Source of the DNA: Acidobacteria bacterium 37-71-11
GTDB taxonomy: Bacteria > Acidobacteriota > Thermoanaerobaculia > Thermoanaerobaculales > Thermoanaerobaculaceae
Assembly (NCBI GenBank): GCA_002279285.1
Contig: NCBR01000036.1
Coordinates: 1 to 13,600 of the forward strand
Length of the DNA stretch: 13,600 bases
Direction: 5' to 3'
The position numbers and the translations under genes are program-made. Positions 1 through 8,940 of this stretch are shown here, in pieces; position 1 is the first letter of the stretch; each line of letters begins with the position of its first letter. The notes beneath the pieces were generated by a model. That model saw nothing but the letters and a program-made list of their open reading frames with translations, was not told the DNA's origin and searched no databases.

Positions 1-215
1 TCCTGAGCGAAGCGAAGGGAACGGCGAGGCTCCGCCCGCCGATCTGGCCAGCTCGGTCGCACGCGCAGGCGGGTCGGAGGGCGGCGCTCGATGCGCCGCC
101 CGAGCGACATCGGCCTCGGCCCGCGGGGCAAAAGAGAACAGGCCTCACGCAGTGAAAGAGGAAGGCGGGTCCCCCCGGCGGCTGGAGGGCGTAAACTGAC
201 GCAACGGAGCTACCG
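1..215. other. Region upstream of ggt, no convincing gene
   Basis: No gene can be supported here. One frame stays open from base 2 to a TGA at 197-199, but its product is low-complexity Gly/Ala/Arg/Ser, as expected from GC-rich DNA by chance, and it has no start or recognisable motif. A GGAG at 206-209 sits six bases before the ATG at 216 and is the ribosome binding site of the next gene. A TAAACT at 192-197 resembles a -10 box, but it has no -35 partner and would start RNA inside the ribosome binding site, so I do not call it a promoter. Confidence 0.4.
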
Positions 216-2177
216 ATGATACGACGACTCGTGTCCATTCTCCTTGTCCTCTCGGCACCGGCGGTCGCGACGGCGCAGATGCGCACCGAGAAGCCGCCGC
301 TGCACGGCATGCACTGGATGGCGATCACCGGCAAGCCGCTCTCCGCGACGGTGGGCGCCATGATCTTCGACCGGGGCGGCAACGCGGTCGACGCGGCGGT
401 GGCGATGATCGCCGCCGGCTGCACGATGTGGGACACCCTGAGCTGGGGCGGCGAGACCCAGGCGCTCATCTACAACCCGAAGACGCACAAGGTCATCGGC
501 ATCGACGCCCTGGGCGTGGCGCCGACCGGGGCGACGCCGGAGTTCTTCAAGGCCAAGGGGATGAAGGTCCCGCCCGAGTACGGCCCGCTGGCGGCGGTGA
601 CGCCCGGGACCCCCGGCGGCATCATGGTGATGCTCGCGGAGTACGGGACGATGTCGCTCAAGCAGGTGCTTGCGCCGGCGATCGAGATGGCCGACGGCTA
701 CCCGATCGAGGCGCAGGCCGCCGACACGATCGAGCACGACAAGAAGTGGCTCGAACAGTGGCCGTACTCGCGGGCGCTGTTCCTCCTCCACCGCAAGGGG
801 GCCGGGACGCCCGGCGCGGCGCCCGGGGCTGGCGAAGGCGAAGGGCCGACGCCGGCGCACGACCGGGCGGTCGCGGCCGTGTTTGGCTCGCGCCGCGAGG
901 GGCCGGAGCCCGGCGAGATCTTCCGCCAGCCCGATCTCGCCGCGACGCTGCGGGCGCTCGTGGCCACCGAGCAGGAGGCGCTCAAGCAGGGGAAGTCGCG
1001 CAAGCAGGCGATCTACGCCGCCTACGACCGCTTCTACAAGGGCGACATCGCCCGGGAGATCGCACGGAGCACGCAGGAGCAGGGCGGGCTCATCACCACC
1101 GAGGACCTCGCCAACTGGAAGGTGAAGATCGAGGAGCCGGTGAGCACCAACTACAAGGGCATCGACGTCTACAAGCTCACCGTGTGGACGCAGGGCCCCG
1201 CCATGCTGCAGACGCTCAACATCCTCGAGAACTTCGACCTGCAGGCGATGGGCTACGACACGTCCCGCTACATCAACACGGTCTACCAGGCGATGAGCCT
1301 GGCGTTCGCCGACCGGGACTTCTACTACGGCGACCCCTACTTCCCGCCGGTGTCGCCGGTCGCGGGGCTGCTCTCCAAGGCGTACGCGAAGGAGCGCGCC
1401 AAGCTCATCGACCCGGACCACGCCAACCCCGGGATCATGCCCGGCGACCCGTACCCGTTCCAGGGCGGCGTCAACCCCTACGCCGAGGTGCTCGCGCGCT
1501 GGAAGGTCGCGCAGGCCAGCGGCCCCGGGCCCAACGGCACGCTGGCCGCGTCGGTCGCCGGCGCGGAGTTCGCCCGCTACCGGGAGGACTTCACCGCGGG
1601 CACGACGTCGGTGGAGGCCGCCGACTCCGAGGGCTGGGTGGTGTCGGTGACGCCCTCGGGCGGGTGGCTCCCGGCGGTGATCGCGGGTCACACCGGCATC
1701 GGCCTTTCCCAGCGCATGCAGTCGTTCGACCTCGACCCCGCCGAGTCGCCGTTCAACGTGGTGGCGCCGGGCCGGCGGCCGCGGGTGACGCTGAGCCCCA
1801 CCCTGGCGCTCAAGGACGGCAAGCCGTTCCTCTGCTTCTCGGTGCAGGGCGGCGACACGCAGGACCAGAACCTGCTGCAGTTCTTCCTCGACGTGACGGA
1901 GTTCGGGATGACGGTGCAGCAGGCCACCGAGGCGGCGAACTTCAACAGCTACCAGATGCACAGCTCGTTCGGCCAGCACGAGGCGATCCCGAGCAAGGTG
2001 CTGCTCAACGACGAGGTGCCGCCATGGGTGCGCTCCGAGCTGCGCCGGATGGGGTACACGATGGTGTTCGAGCGGCGTACCTCGGGCCCGATCAACGCAA
2101 TCCTATTCGACCTCGCGCACGGGACGATGTGGGGCGGCTCGAGCAACCACGGCGAGGACTACGGCATCGGCTGGTGA
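216..2177 (+). CDS. Secreted gamma-glutamyltransferase-family Ntn hydrolase, atypical
   Basis: Member of the gamma-glutamyltransferase (GGT) family: exported Ntn hydrolases that cleave themselves before a Thr, which then becomes the nucleophile. The signal peptide is residues 1-20, ending ATA|Q. The N-terminal GGNAVDAAVA block, TPGTPGG (residues 129-135) and the ADRDFYYGDP..LLSKAYAKERAKLI block are typical of the large subunit. The cleavage/catalytic site is probably Thr463 in AGTTSVEAADSEG, giving a ~190-residue small subunit; the oxyanion GG pair is present in FSVQGGD. At 653 residues it is longer than the usual ~580, with extra Gly/Pro-rich sequence near residues 195-215 and before the cleavage site. 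Aligning by eye to E. coli GGT, the conserved gamma-glutamyl-binding Arg of the FRE motif is Leu99 (IDALGVAP), and the small-subunit Asn, Gln, Asp and Ser-Ser ligands are also replaced. The fold and nucleophile look intact, but glutathione is doubtful as substrate; an amidase or acylase role is possible. GGAG at 206-209 supports the start. Confidence 0.85.
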   Translation: MIRRLVSILLVLSAPAVATAQMRTEKPPLHGMHWMAITGKPLSATVGAMIFDRGGNAVDAAVAMIAAGCTMWDTLSWGGETQALIYNPKTHKVIGIDALGVAPTGATPEFFKAKGMKVPPEYGPLAAVTPGTPGGIMVMLAEYGTMSLKQVLAPAIEMADGYPIEAQAADTIEHDKKWLEQWPYSRALFLLHRKGAGTPGAAPGAGEGEGPTPAHDRAVAAVFGSRREGPEPGEIFRQPDLAATLRALVATEQEALKQGKSRKQAIYAAYDRFYKGDIAREIARSTQEQGGLITTEDLANWKVKIEEPVSTNYKGIDVYKLTVWTQGPAMLQTLNILENFDLQAMGYDTSRYINTVYQAMSLAFADRDFYYGDPYFPPVSPVAGLLSKAYAKERAKLIDPDHANPGIMPGDPYPFQGGVNPYAEVLARWKVAQASGPGPNGTLAASVAGAEFARYREDFTAGTTSVEAADSEGWVVSVTPSGGWLPAVIAGHTGIGLSQRMQSFDLDPAESPFNVVAPGRRPRVTLSPTLALKDGKPFLCFSVQGGDTQDQNLLQFFLDVTEFGMTVQQATEAANFNSYQMHSSFGQHEAIPSKVLLNDEVPPWVRSELRRMGYTMVFERRTSGPINAILFDLAHGTMWGGSSNHGEDYGIGW

Positions 2178-2232
2178 CCACCGGGGGCGCGGGGGCCGGC
2201 GCGGGCGGCCGTCCCGTCCGGTCGCCGGCCGG

Positions 2233-2262
2233 CTGACAACCGGCGCGCAAAAGCGCTAAACT
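2233..2262 (+). promoter_or_regulatory. Candidate sigma70 promoter of icd
   Basis: CTGACA (2233-2238) and TAAACT (2257-2262) are separated by 18 bases and match the -35 and -10 consensus at five and four of six positions. Transcription would begin near 2269, giving a leader of about 40 bases. A small inverted repeat, GCGC-AAAA-GCGC (2245-2256), lies in the spacer and could be an operator or chance. The promoter lies between the end of the GGT-family gene and icd, so icd is probably transcribed on its own. Confidence 0.5.
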
Positions 2263-2307
2263 GCGCCGTCGAGTTGCGGCAAACAAACCCTGCCACGAGG
2301 ACGGACC

Positions 2308-4539
<2,232 letters not shown>

Positions 4540-4620
4540 CGAGCGCAGACCAGGATACGCAGGCCTCGACCCTCCGCCCTGCACTTGTCCCAAACGGCCG
4601 GAGGTGAGGGTTCGACCGTG

Positions 4621-5712
4621 TCAACCGGCGGTGTCGGGCCGGGGACTGCCGGCCTGGCCGCGCATCACCTCCAGGAGGGTGACGGCGATCGCCAGCGCGA
4701 CCGGACCGATGAAGATGCCGAGCAAACCGAACGTCGCGAGGCCGCCGAAGACCCCGAGGAACACGATCAGGGTGGTGAGTTCATCGGCGCCCCTGACCAA
4801 CATCGGACGCAAGAAAGCGTCAACCAGCAGCACGGTGACGAAGAACCCCCACAGGAGCAGGAAAATCGCGGAGGCATGGTGGCCCAGCGACCAGGCCCAG
4901 ACGGCGCCCGGTAGCCATACCAGCGCCGTTCCCCCCAGCGGCAGCAGGGACACGATCGCCATCACGACCCCCGCCAGCACCGGCGAGGGAAGCCTCGCGA
5001 TCCACCAGCCGATGGCGCCCAGCAGGCCCTGAACCAGGGCGCACAGCAGCGAGCCGCGGAAGATCGCGGCCAGCATCGACTGCAGCGACCGGCTCATGCG
5101 GCTGCGGCCGTCCGCATCGGTGGGCATGAGGTCGAGGGTCGCCGCAGCCATCCTCTCGCCGTCCCGGAAAATGAAGAAGAGCAGGAAGATCACCAGCACG
5201 ACGGTGAGCATCGCGTCGAACATGCCCAACGCCAGCCTGCCGCTCAGCGCACCGGCCGCTGTGGAGATACGCGTCCCAACCGCGTTGGTCAGCTTCTCGA
5301 ACGCCTTGGGGGAGATGCCTGCCCAGGTCCTAGCATCGTCGAGGACGCGTGCGACCTTGGGGAGCGCCACGAAGTCCGAAAACGACCTCACCTCCCCGGC
5401 GCTCAAGCTGGCCGTGATCTTCGTCGCCGCGGCGATGACCTGGTTGGTCAGCACCCTCACCAACAAACCCACCGGGACGAGGACCCCGACCGCAACGGCG
5501 ATGGTCAACATCGCGGCGGCGAGGCTGCGATGCCTGGGCATGCGGCGTTCGAGGAACAACCAGGGCTTCTGGAACGCGACGGCGAGCACGATCGCCCAGG
5601 CGATGGCGGCGAGGAACGGCGAAAGCACGCGGTAGCAGACGAACCCGATGCCCAGCACCGCGAGCAGGAAGAAGATCACGGCATAGATCCGGGTGTGGTT
5701 GACCTCTTCCAT
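4621..5712 (-). CDS. AI-2E family membrane transporter
   Basis: Polytopic inner-membrane protein of the AI-2E exporter (TqsA/PerM-like, PF01594) family, 363 residues. It begins with two hydrophobic helices (IYAVIFFLLAVLGIGFVCY, then LSPFLAAIAWAIVLAVAF), typical of the family. After a soluble middle region (about residues 120-175) come further helices, including LTVVLVIFLLFFIFRDGERM and the late block SLLPLGGTALVWLPGAVWAW, the family's most characteristic segment. The substrate cannot be told from sequence: members have been linked to autoinducer-2 export, Na+/H+ exchange or nothing known. The frame is open to an upstream ATG at 5787, but I take the ATG at 5712 because GGGGAGG sits just before it and the hydrophobic N-terminus then starts normally. 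Transcription runs opposite to icd, leaving 81 bases between the two stops. Confidence 0.88.
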   Translation of the reverse strand: MEEVNHTRIYAVIFFLLAVLGIGFVCYRVLSPFLAAIAWAIVLAVAFQKPWLFLERRMPRHRSLAAAMLTIAVAVGVLVPVGLLVRVLTNQVIAAATKITASLSAGEVRSFSDFVALPKVARVLDDARTWAGISPKAFEKLTNAVGTRISTAAGALSGRLALGMFDAMLTVVLVIFLLFFIFRDGERMAAATLDLMPTDADGRSRMSRSLQSMLAAIFRGSLLCALVQGLLGAIGWWIARLPSPVLAGVVMAIVSLLPLGGTALVWLPGAVWAWSLGHHASAIFLLLWGFFVTVLLVDAFLRPMLVRGADELTTLIVFLGVFGGLATFGLLGIFIGPVALAIAVTLLEVMRGQAGSPRPDTAG

Positions 5713-5780
5713 CTCGAACCTCCCCACTTTGTTGCGTCTATTCTCCGCTAAATTCCGGCGCCCTGCGCAACCCGGTCGCG

Positions 5781-5807
5781 CAAACAAAGGGGGCGCTCAT
5801 GCGCCCC
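5781..5807 (-). terminator. Intrinsic terminator of the ice-binding-like gene
   Basis: Read on the minus strand, a perfect 7-bp stem GGGGCGC / GCGCCCC (5790-5807) with loop ATGA is followed by CC and TTTGTTTG. It lies about 35 bases past the stop of the gene at 5842-6738, in the right orientation to end its transcript before the transporter gene at 5712. The T tract is interrupted, so some read-through is possible. Confidence 0.7.
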
Positions 5808-5841
5808 GTGATTGCTGCAAGATAGGAGGAGGCGTTGATGG

Positions 5842-6738
5842 CTACGTCATCCTGCGGATCGCCACGAAGCCCGCCAAAGCGAGGAGGCCTACGAGCACGA
5901 CCACGGCCCAACCCGAGAGCGTGGGGACGGGCACCACGACGGAAGGGGTTGAAGTCGGCGTTGGAGTCGCCGTTGGACCGCCCGGGATTGGAGTCGCGGT
6001 CGGAGTCGGCGTCGGCCCCCCCGGTGTTGGAGTCGGCGTCGGGCTCGGTGGGGCAGCGCAGATCGGGCCGGAGATGGTGTTGCCGTCCGTTGTCAAGGAG
6101 CTATTGAGCGATATGATGCGGCCGTTAACAGTTGCGCCGGAGACGAGGGTGACATCGGCCGACGCAATGAGAGTTCCTACAAACGTACTGCCTGTAGCGA
6201 TGGTGGCACTTCGGCCGATCTGCCAAAACACATTACAGGGTTGCGCATTACCGGTCAGGACCACCGAGCCAGAAAACGTCATGTCGCGCCCAACCTGGAA
6301 AACCCAGACATCAGTGTAGCTGCCGCTGAGAGTGATCGTTCCAGCAAATGTAACATCAGTGCCCACAGTCCACACACCCGGCACCGGGCTCCACGGGCTC
6401 ACAGCCCACGGCCCACTGGAGCTCTGACCTGCCAGGTTGGTGAAAGCACCCAAGGCGTCGGTCTGAGCTGTCCCCGCCAGAGAAAGTGGACCGAAATACT
6501 CCGTGCCTCCTACCGTCCAAGGCCCGGTCAACGAGCTCGCGAGACCCGGGCTGAGGCCCAGATCTCCGGAGACGGTGGTACCGGCACCGGCGGCGCTCAT
6601 CGACAAGGCAGCCAGGACCGAGAACGTGTCCGCTGTACCCAGCGGCGGCGCGGTCGCGGCCACGGCCGGTGAGCCGATACAAACAACCGCGACGAATGCC
6701 AGAGTCGTCAGAAGCTTCACGGCCGGTTTGAAGTTCAT
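5842..6738 (-). CDS. Ice-binding-like (DUF3494) surface protein with IPTL-CTERM tail
   Basis: Exported 298-residue protein. It has a signal peptide (about residues 1-27, ending SPAVAA), then a domain of about 200 residues resembling the DUF3494/ice-binding family (PF11999). Seen there are the opening LGTADTFSVLAALSMSAAG, TTVSGDLGLSPG, and later DVWVFQVGRDMTFSGSVVL, CNVFWQIGRSATIATGSTFVGTLIA and VNGRIISLNSS. This family forms a beta-solenoid with an ice-binding face, but many members act as adhesins or have unknown roles. Residues 230-270 are a Thr/Pro/Gly stalk. Residues 271-298 (VPTLSGW, hydrophobic helix, RRMT) match the IPTL-CTERM sorting tail normally processed by an exosortase; no exosortase is in the window. 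The start at 6738 is preferred over an upstream ATG at 6798 because GGGAGAG lies just before it and the signal peptide then starts properly. The coding DNA is less GC-rich than its neighbours, suggesting acquisition. Confidence 0.88.
   Translation of the reverse strand: MNFKPAVKLLTTLAFVAVVCIGSPAVAATAPPLGTADTFSVLAALSMSAAGAGTTVSGDLGLSPGLASSLTGPWTVGGTEYFGPLSLAGTAQTDALGAFTNLAGQSSSGPWAVSPWSPVPGVWTVGTDVTFAGTITLSGSYTDVWVFQVGRDMTFSGSVVLTGNAQPCNVFWQIGRSATIATGSTFVGTLIASADVTLVSGATVNGRIISLNSSLTTDGNTISGPICAAPPSPTPTPTPGGPTPTPTATPIPGGPTATPTPTSTPSVVVPVPTLSGWAVVVLVGLLALAGFVAIRRMT
5950..6048 (-). repeat. Degenerate repeat encoding the Thr/Pro stalk
   Basis: On the plus strand the units GTTGGAGTCG, GTCGGAGTCGGCGTCGG and GTTGGAGTCGGCGTCGG recur, encoding PTPTPTPGGPTPTPTAT-type sequence on the minus strand. 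This is the linker between the ice-binding-like domain and the C-terminal sorting helix. Such tracts change length easily by slippage, so stalk length may vary between strains. Confidence 0.75.
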
Positions 6739-6843
6739 GTTGGCTCTCCCATCTTTTTCCACGTTGCCGATTGGGGCAACCCGATCGGCGGTCGGCAACT
6801 GACCGTTTTGGCGACGTTTCCCTGCATAAATTCAACACCGTCA

Positions 6844-6920
6844 AAGATAGTCCTCTCGTTCCATGGGCGCAAACCGTAGTTTCTACCTAGGCGCAACATG
6901 GAAATTAGGTAGAAACTACG
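6844..6920 (-). promoter_or_regulatory. Promoter module 1 (ice-binding-like gene), paired dyads plus -10
   Basis: The 15-base arms CGTAGTTTCTACCTA (6875-6889) and TAGGTAGAAACTACG (6906-6920) are perfect inverted repeats 16 bases apart. Each arm contains an 11-bp dyad, GTAG-N3-CTAC. Read toward the gene (minus strand), dyad 1 is 6909-6919, dyad 2 is 6876-6886, and TATCTT at 6844-6849 occupies exactly the -10 position found in the two related modules at 7938-8042 and 10997-11098. TTGCGC, 17 bases before the -10, is a weak -35. Transcription would start near 6837, about 100 bases before the ATG. On the opposite strand there is no -10 at the matching distance, so the direction is clear. Dyad 2 next to the -35 suits an activator touching RNA polymerase. 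Confidence 0.65.
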
Positions 6921-6928
6921 CATATGGT

Positions 6929-6963
6929 GCGCCAACACCCCTCACCGCTGACTGGGTTGGCGC
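6929..6963 (-). other. Hairpin past the YihY/BrkB-like gene
   Basis: GCGCCAAC (6929-6936) pairs with GTTGGCGC (6956-6963), and two further pairs form beyond a bulged A. It lies just downstream of the stop at 6999 of the minus-strand gene, where a terminator would be expected, but neither strand has a T tract after it. It may protect the 3' end or be a weak terminator. Confidence 0.35.
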
Positions 6964-6998
6964 CGGGCCGCGATTCGCTCGAGGACTGAGCGGGTGTG

Positions 6999-7829
6999 CT
7001 ATCCCGCTTCGCGAGTCGCTCGCCCGCGGCCGGGCCGCAGGAACACGAGCCCGCCGAGCAGGAGGATCCAGGCCATGACGTAGGCCCAGAGCAGGAACAG
7101 CACCACGCTGCCGAGCGTGCCGTAGAGCTGCGTTGCCTTCCAGAGCACGGGGACGGCGAGGGAGAACGCACGGCTGGCGGCGATCCAACCCAGCGACGCC
7201 AGCAGCGCGGCGAGCGCCACCCGGAACCAGCCCGCCCGCGCACCGACGACCACGCGGTAGGTCAGGTAGATCGCGCCGAAGAGCACAGCTGCCAGGAGGA
7301 CCGCGCGCAGCGCTGAAAAAGCCGAGAGTGAGACCTCCGACAGCTCCGGCAAGTGAAGCAGGCCGTGCTCGATGGCAGGGGCCACTAGGAGGAAGATCGC
7401 CGTCGCCACCAGCGCCACGACCCAGACCACGAGCAGCAGCAGCGACCTGGCGGCCGAGCGCCAGGCCTTCACCGGCGGGCGGACCCCCGTATGGACCATC
7501 GCACCGAGCGAGTGAATGCACAGTGACATGAAGCGAAACGAGGTCCAGAGCGCCACGACGAAGCCGACCGTCAACCACCCGTGGCTGGCCGAGGAGCGCG
7601 CCCAGGCCAACACCTCGCCGGGAGCGACATTGGACGCTGCCGGCAACACGGCGCGCAACACCTCCTCGATGGAGGCGCTCAGGTCAAGGGGCAGCCAGCG
7701 GCTGACCAGCGCGATCGTAACGCCGACCAGGGGCACCAGCGACAGCGCCAGATAGAAGGCCATCTCGGCGGCGGCACTCTCCGCCCGCGCCAGCTTCGCC
7801 GCGACCGCCTTGGTTCTGACCCAGGCCAT
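6999..7829 (-). CDS. YihY/BrkB-family inner-membrane protein
   Basis: Integral membrane protein of the YihY/virulence factor BrkB family (PF03631), 276 residues from the chosen start. Family signs are the first helix AEMAFYLALSLVPLVGVTIALV, the segment GWLTVGFVVALWTSFRFMSLCIHSLGAMV, a pair of middle helices (LLLLVVWVVALVATAIFLLVAPAI and AVLLAAVLFGAIYLTYRVVVG), and the closing QLYGTLGSVVLFLLWAYVMAWILLLGGLVFL. Six helices are expected. The family was once called ribonuclease BN, but that activity belongs to another protein; its true function is unsettled. The ATG at 7829 is chosen because the preceding residues, reaching back to an ATG at 7934, are Arg/Pro-rich and unlike family members; the ribosome binding site is weak. 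It is transcribed away from the methyltransferase operon. Confidence 0.85.
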   Translation of the reverse strand: MAWVRTKAVAAKLARAESAAAEMAFYLALSLVPLVGVTIALVSRWLPLDLSASIEEVLRAVLPAASNVAPGEVLAWARSSASHGWLTVGFVVALWTSFRFMSLCIHSLGAMVHTGVRPPVKAWRSAARSLLLLVVWVVALVATAIFLLVAPAIEHGLLHLPELSEVSLSAFSALRAVLLAAVLFGAIYLTYRVVVGARAGWFRVALAALLASLGWIAASRAFSLAVPVLWKATQLYGTLGSVVLFLLWAYVMAWILLLGGLVFLRPGRGRATREAG

Positions 7830-7937
7830 GCCCGACCAATGTATCGCACGCCTCGCTGGGGGACAACGCGGCGCGTGCCGGCTACGCGCTGACATCGTGG
7901 CGCTGATGCATGCGCCGGCAAGGGTTCCGATCAACCG

Positions 7938-8042
7938 GTTGGGTAGTTCTTACCCAACTCGCGGCTTCACTCCAGGGTAGAAAGTGCGCATCCCGGTTGG
8001 GGGCCGGAGCGCTAGATTCAAGAGGTGCTCGGGGGAGGACGA
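7938..8042 (+). promoter_or_regulatory. Promoter module 2 (methyltransferase operon)
   Basis: Dyad 1 is GTTGGGTA-N5-TACCCAAC (7938-7958; core 7943-7953). Dyad 2 is the degenerate GTAGAAAGTGC (7977-7987), centred 34 bases further on. TAGATT at 8013-8018 is the -10, at the same distance from dyad 1 as in the modules at 6844-6920 and 10997-11098. No good -35 is visible. Transcription should begin near 8025, giving a leader of about 115 bases to the TTG at 8141. From 7941 to 8042 the sequence aligns without gaps to 10997-11098 at about 70% identity by hand count, including the early transcribed stretch TCGGGGGAGGACG. CAACCGGTTG (7932-7941), a perfect palindrome, overlaps the left edge. The module lies in the divergent gap, so it could also affect the gene ending at 6999. 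Confidence 0.65.
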
Positions 8043-8126
8043 CGTTCCATGCAACCGTCGCCGTCGATGAAGGTGGTAGCCTCTTCGGTGTCCGGGATAA
8101 CCTGCAACGCCGGCAAGGGTGAGACA

Positions 8127-8133
8127 TAAGGAG
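8127..8133 (+). promoter_or_regulatory. Strong Shine-Dalgarno fixing a TTG start
   Basis: TAAGGAG lies seven bases before TTG at 8141. This near-perfect ribosome binding site is the reason to accept the rare start codon; the next in-frame ATG, at codon 42, would cut into the membrane protein's N-terminal region. Confidence 0.7.
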
Positions 8134-8140
8134 CTTCCGA

Positions 8141-8932
8141 TTGCGAGCCGAGGAACACGACCATCGTGACCTGCCTGCGGGCGATGAGCGCCGGGGGCGA
8201 CCGGCGCCGCGGTGGCGCCTGGCTCTCCGGGACGTGACGCGAGTCGTGTCGACGGTGTTCGCGATGGCCGGGTGGCGACTCGAGCACCTCAACGCGGTGT
8301 GGGTGGCCGGCAGTGTCGCCTCCGTGGTCCTCGCCCACGTGCTCGTCACCACCGCCGACTGGCGGCTCACGCTGCCCTACTTCTTCTTCACGCTCCTCTT
8401 CTACTACGGTGGTAACGCGGCGATCCTCAGATCGGACCTGCCCGCCCGCGCCATCGCCCGCTTCGGCGAGCAGCGCGCCTTCCGGGGGTACGAGACACTG
8501 GCCGGGCTGATGTTCCTCAACCAGGGGCTGGGGGTCGGCTGCATGGCGGCGCTGCACGTCCCCCGGTGGGAGCAGGCGGTGCCTGCAGCGCTCGTCCTCG
8601 CCGCAGGGGTGGCGCTGTTCGCGGTGGGGCTGGTCGTCAAGCTGTGGGCCACGCTCACCGTGGGCGTGGATGCGTACTACTTCCGCGACATGTTCCTCGG
8701 GCGCCCACTGCCAACCGCCTGTAACGGCGGGCCGTATCGCTTCCTGCCCAACCCGATGTACTCCGTAGGGCAGCTCCAGGGATATGGATACGCGCTTCTG
8801 TACGGCTCGCTTCCCGGCGTCGTTGCCGCGGGCGCCGGTCACCTGCTGATCTACGTGTTCTACCTCGTGGCCGAGCGCCCGTTCGTGCGGCGCAACTACA
8901 TCGTGCCGCGCGCGGTCGAGACGATCATGTAG
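8141..8932 (+). CDS. Cho2/PEMT-like membrane methyltransferase
   Basis: Predicted membrane methyltransferase of the phospholipid/isoprenylcysteine methyltransferase (PEMT/ICMT) superfamily, 263 residues. After an Arg-rich cytosolic N-terminus come hydrophobic segments at about residues 51-70, 74-93, 117-138, 146-170 and 216-243. The family signature is GPYRFLPNPMYSVG (197-210), resembling the HPMYSVG motif of yeast Cho2-type phosphatidylethanolamine methyltransferases, preceded by GVDAYYFRDMF (175-185). The closing AERPFVRRNY (244-253) matches the conserved Glu/Arg region that contacts S-adenosylmethionine. The likely reaction is SAM-dependent methylation of a lipid amine or carboxyl group in the membrane, possibly phosphatidylethanolamine, but the substrate is inferred. 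The downstream gene starts eight bases after the stop, so the two form one transcript, driven by the module at 7938-8042. Confidence 0.7.
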   Translation: MRAEEHDHRDLPAGDERRGRPAPRWRLALRDVTRVVSTVFAMAGWRLEHLNAVWVAGSVASVVLAHVLVTTADWRLTLPYFFFTLLFYYGGNAAILRSDLPARAIARFGEQRAFRGYETLAGLMFLNQGLGVGCMAALHVPRWEQAVPAALVLAAGVALFAVGLVVKLWATLTVGVDAYYFRDMFLGRPLPTACNGGPYRFLPNPMYSVGQLQGYGYALLYGSLPGVVAAGAGHLLIYVFYLVAERPFVRRNYIVPRAVETIM

Positions 8933-8940
8933 GCGCCGCC

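Noticed and set aside
192..197. TAAACT as a -10 box for the GGT-family gene
   Set aside because: No -35 at a fitting distance, and the RNA would start inside the ribosome binding site.
4566..4615. Imperfect inverted repeat between icd and the transporter gene (TCGACCCTC / GAGGGTTCGA)
   Set aside because: The loop is 31 bases, the stem has a bulge and no T tract follows on either strand, so a terminator cannot be supported.
6875..6920. Inverted repeat as a transposon end or CRISPR repeat
   Set aside because: There is no transposase, target duplication or repeat-spacer series; the same dyads recur only at promoters with a fixed -10 distance.
8043..8140. Possible riboswitch (GEMM-like) in the leader of the methyltransferase operon
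   Set aside because: The GC-rich leader has short complementary stretches, but I could not match the conserved core of any riboswitch class I know.
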